Assembly (NCBI RefSeq): GCF_014201145.1
Contig: NZ_JACHDP010000001.1
Location: forward strand, 5,208,001 to 5,272,000
DNA length: 64,000 nt
Reading direction: 5' to 3'
Source of the DNA: Micromonospora parathelypteridis
GTDB lineage: Bacteria > Actinomycetota > Actinomycetes > Mycobacteriales > Micromonosporaceae
In this document: in pieces, positions 61,754-64,000 of the stretch
Layout of the letters: every line of letters starts with the position of its first letter
Position numbering within the stretch: position 1 is the stretch's first letter
The notes under the pieces: generated by a model
What the model was told of the DNA's origin: nothing
The model's input: the letters and a program-made list of their open reading frames with translations, nothing else
Databases searched by the model: none
Made by a program: the position numbers and the translations under genes

Positions 61754-62526
61754 GACTCCTCCAGCTGCTTCTGACGTACGTCCGCGTTGAGCGCGCGCAG
61801 TCGGGGTTGCCCGTGGAGCCAGTCGGCGAGTTTGGCCAGCGGCACGTTGACGTCCCCGAAGTGGTCGATGACGGCGCTGACCAGTGCCCAGTCCTGCTCG
61901 GTGTCGAGGGTCAGCCGCAGCGCGGAGCGGTCCGGAGTGAGGGTCACGCCGAGCACCCGGAACAGCTCCGGATGGGTGTACGCGTACGAGGTCACGTGCA
62001 CCCGGTGGTGGTCGGTGGCGAGCCGGCCCAGGGTGCGCAGCGTCTCCGCTCGGATGATCTCGACGTCCAGCCCTCGGGGCAGGGTGCGGGCGATCGACGT
62101 GCTCGCGTAGTCCAGCCCGGGGACCGCCCGGTACACCGACGCGACCAGGGTGATGATCTCCGGGTCGAGCAGTGGGCAGTCGGCGGTGAACCGCATGACC
62201 GCGTCTCCCGGGTGCGCCGCGAGAGCACCCACGAACCGGTCCAGTACGTCGTCGACGGGCCCGCGGTGGCAGGGCACGCCCAGCCGCTCGCACTCGGCCA
62301 CGACGGCGTCGTCGACCACGTCGGTGCTGGTCGCGACCACCAGGTCGGCCAGGACGCCGCTGTCACGCGCGGCACGCACCACCCGGCCCAGCACGGAACG
62401 CCCGGCGAGCGGGCGGAGCACCTTGCCGGGCAGCCGGGACGAGCCCATCCGGGCCTGCACGATGCCGACGATCCGTGGCTCCGCGCCGTCGGTCGGGGCC
62501 AACCCGTGCGCCGGTACGCCGGTCAC
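61750..62526 (-). CDS. Acylneuraminate cytidylyltransferase-type (SpsF-like) protein
   Basis: Nucleotidyltransferase-fold protein of 258 residues that would activate or transfer a sugar for surface polysaccharide. RIVGIVQARMGSSRLPGKVLRPLAGRSVLGRVV is the classic N-terminal signature; FTADCPLLDPEIIT carries the metal-binding Asp; TLPRGLDVEIIR follows. Such proteins pair with PseG-like hydrolases in spore-coat, flagellar-glycan and pseudaminic/legionaminic-type pathways. GTG at 62526 overlaps the upstream gene's stop (GTGA), and the stop overlaps the next start, so the operon is tightly coupled. Confidence 0.88.
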   Translation of the reverse strand: MTGVPAHGLAPTDGAEPRIVGIVQARMGSSRLPGKVLRPLAGRSVLGRVVRAARDSGVLADLVVATSTDVVDDAVVAECERLGVPCHRGPVDDVLDRFVGALAAHPGDAVMRFTADCPLLDPEIITLVASVYRAVPGLDYASTSIARTLPRGLDVEIIRAETLRTLGRLATDHHRVHVTSYAYTHPELFRVLGVTLTPDRSALRLTLDTEQDWALVSAVIDHFGDVNVPLAKLADWLHGQPRLRALNADVRQKQLEES

Positions 62527-64000
62527 TGCTGCTCCTCCTGCTGCGGCGGGGCGAGCGCCGCGACGGCCCGGCGCTTGGCGGCGCGGGCGCCGCGCTTGGC
62601 CAGCCGGGCCGGGGTGATGGCGAGCCGGCCCACCCGGTAGCTGAGCGACCCGCTGAGCAGGCCGATCGTCGTCTCGGCGCGACGCAGCGCCCGTTCCCGC
62701 GAGGTGAGCAGCTCCTCGGTCCATGCGGTCAGTGCCGCCAGCCGGGTGAGCTCCTCACGCTGTCGCAGCCACGCCTCGCGCAGCTGCTGGTAGCTGTCCG
62801 CGCCGACCGGCGGGTCGGTCGGCGCCACGGCGTGCAGCTCGGTGGCGAGGTTGACCCTGCCGTCGTGGTCCAGCCCGTGCAGGGCGGCGGCGATGGCCGC
62901 CTCGGCCTCCACCGCCTCGGCGACGGTCGCACGGTCCACGTCGTGGCCGGTGAGCCCGCCGAGCACCACGGTCAGACCGGCGACGTCGAGGGTGGACGAC
63001 CACGGGTGGGCGTATCCGCCGGTGAGCAGGCCCGCCGCGAAGCGCCACAGCCCGCGGGCCAGCACCACGTCGGTGGGCAGCGCGTCGGTGGCCCGCCAGC
63101 TCGGGTCGAGCACCGCGTACCGCTCGCCGTCGACGACCACGTTGTCGGTGCCGGCCAGCGCCGCGGCGCCGGCGATCCGGCCGTCGGTGTCGGCCTGGTC
63201 GGCGAGCCAGCCCGCGTACCCGTGCAGCAGCGTGCGCAGGGTCGCCAGGTCGCGGCGCAGGGCCGCGTCGAGCAGCAGGGTACGCAGCAGCCGGCCGGAC
63301 GGCACCGGCCCGGACAGCGCGTCCGCGTCCCGGTACGCGGCCTCGCGGCTGGCGAACGGCGCGGCGGCCGGCACGGTCGTGCCGGTGGCCGCGGTGAGCC
63401 CCCACCGCCATCCCGACGGGCCGTGCAGCACCTCCAGTACGCCGATTCCGGGGCGCCCGGTCTGCACCAGCGCCACCGGTAGGTCCCGGTCGACGGATGG
63501 CGTGGTCGGGGCCGCGGGGTCGGCGGGCCGGTGGGCGAGCATCAGCCAGCCCGGTGCGAGGTCGGCGGCGCGTCCGGCGTGCAGCGCGTCCACCGCCAGC
63601 CGGGCCGGGTCCTGGAGCACGGTGTCGTTGGTGAAACCTCCGGCGCACGCGCCGTGCAGCACCGCGTCGAAGAGGCCGGAGCCGGCATCCCGGTCGAGGT
63701 GGTCGGTGTCGAGCAGCGCCGTCGGGGTGCTGGCGTCGGGGTACGCGGCCCAGCACGCGACCGGCTGCAGCTCCGCCGCGGTGAGCCGTTCGCGCAACTG
63801 GTCCCGGTTGGCCGGGTGGGTGCGATCGAGCACTCCGCCGATCGTCCAGGCGGAATCGTCACGGCCGGCGTACCAGGGGGTGGTGGCGACCAGTCGGTGC
63901 AGGCCGAGCGGGTTGTCCAGGCGCAGCAGCAGCGCGCCACCCGGCCGTACCGCGGCGACCAGTCGCGCCAGCACGCGGTCCCAGCCGAGCCGGGTGCCCT
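62523..64000 (-). CDS. Class I methyltransferase-like large protein of sugar operon (5' end cut by window edge)
   Basis: The visible 492 codons start inside a Rossmann-like methyltransferase region: LARLVAAVRPGGALLLRLDNPLGLHRL is the post-motif strand of a SAM-dependent methyltransferase. After it comes a long domain with GTDNVVVDGERYAVLDPSWRATDALPTDVVLARGLWRFAAGLLTGG, then a helical region, and a basic tail (RLAKRGARAAKRRAVAAL) ending QQEEQQ. It is the first visible gene of the operon with the cytidylyltransferase and PseG-like genes. Start and full function are outside the window. Confidence 0.7.
   Translation of the reverse strand, partial: GTRLGWDRVLARLVAAVRPGGALLLRLDNPLGLHRLVATTPWYAGRDDSAWTIGGVLDRTHPANRDQLRERLTAAELQPVACWAAYPDASTPTALLDTDHLDRDAGSGLFDAVLHGACAGGFTNDTVLQDPARLAVDALHAGRAADLAPGWLMLAHRPADPAAPTTPSVDRDLPVALVQTGRPGIGVLEVLHGPSGWRWGLTAATGTTVPAAAPFASREAAYRDADALSGPVPSGRLLRTLLLDAALRRDLATLRTLLHGYAGWLADQADTDGRIAGAAALAGTDNVVVDGERYAVLDPSWRATDALPTDVVLARGLWRFAAGLLTGGYAHPWSSTLDVAGLTVVLGGLTGHDVDRATVAEAVEAEAAIAAALHGLDHDGRVNLATELHAVAPTDPPVGADSYQQLREAWLRQREELTRLAALTAWTEELLTSRERALRRAETTIGLLSGSLSYRVGRLAITPARLAKRGARAAKRRAVAALAPPQQEEQQ

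Overview
The window is about 70% or more G+C, with GC-rich third codon positions, BTAD/SARP and LuxR-type ATPase regulators, a maltokinase-cap homologue, a mycelial-actinobacterial SAM-IV-type riboswitch and many secreted hydrolases. It reads as chromosomal DNA of an actinomycete of the Micromonosporaceae (Micromonospora-like); the genus is inference. I see no tRNA, rRNA, CRISPR array, insertion sequence, integrase or phage gene, and no gene-free stretch longer than 300 bases.

Layout. 1-2213: GntR(YtrA)-ABC transporter operon on the minus strand, next to a divergent Nramp metal transporter (2422-3690). 3762-12735: a small acidic protein, a secreted SGNH hydrolase with ricin lectin, membrane and secreted proteins of unknown role, a nitronate monooxygenase-like enzyme, an SRPBCC-membrane-CBM2 fusion, a maltokinase-cap-like protein and a secreted beta-helix glycosidase. 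12956-18890: NYN/OST-HTH protein, a giant LuxR regulator, and a secreted SGNH-like protein with about 17 Ser-Pro-Ser-Gly repeats. 19048-31872: small proteins, DUF1062 protein, Gfo/Idh oxidoreductase, a two-component system, an SDR-MFS pair, a TetR regulator, an LtrA protein coupled to a membrane alpha/beta hydrolase, and a haloacetate-dehalogenase-like hydrolase. 32026-43668: SARP regulator, DUF3303 protein, Na+/H+ antiporter, a polar/sulfur amino acid ABC transporter behind a SAM riboswitch and leader peptide, an APC permease and a CorA Mg2+ transporter. 44091-54117: 2H phosphoesterase, two DinB proteins, an SCP2-glycogen debranching pair, DUF72, membrane proteins, alpha/beta hydrolase, secreted SGNH lipase. 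54390-58963: the second type IIA topoisomerase (ParE/ParC-like). 59200-64000: an RNA methyltransferase, AlkB, and an operon for activated nine-carbon-type sugars (PseG-like, SpsF-like, methyltransferase) that runs off the right edge.

How genes work together. The best-supported units are: the autoregulated GntR-ABC operon; the SAM-riboswitch/Cys-Met leader/ABC operon, which points to sulfur amino acid uptake; the SDR-MFS and LtrA-hydrolase pairs with overlapping codons; the SCP2-debranching pair; parE-parC; and the terminal surface-sugar operon, where each gene overlaps the next by four bases.

Window-wide patterns. At least ten genes have a TAnnnT box 6-9 bases before the start codon and no ribosome binding site, so they look leaderless; this also supports several start choices. 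Three genes have short tandem duplications copying their own stop codon, and a fourth has repeats just before the stop. Three intergenic palindromic elements lie within 1.7 kb near 59-60.7 kb. A SARP-like direct heptamer repeat with exact 11-base period lies in front of the SARP gene.
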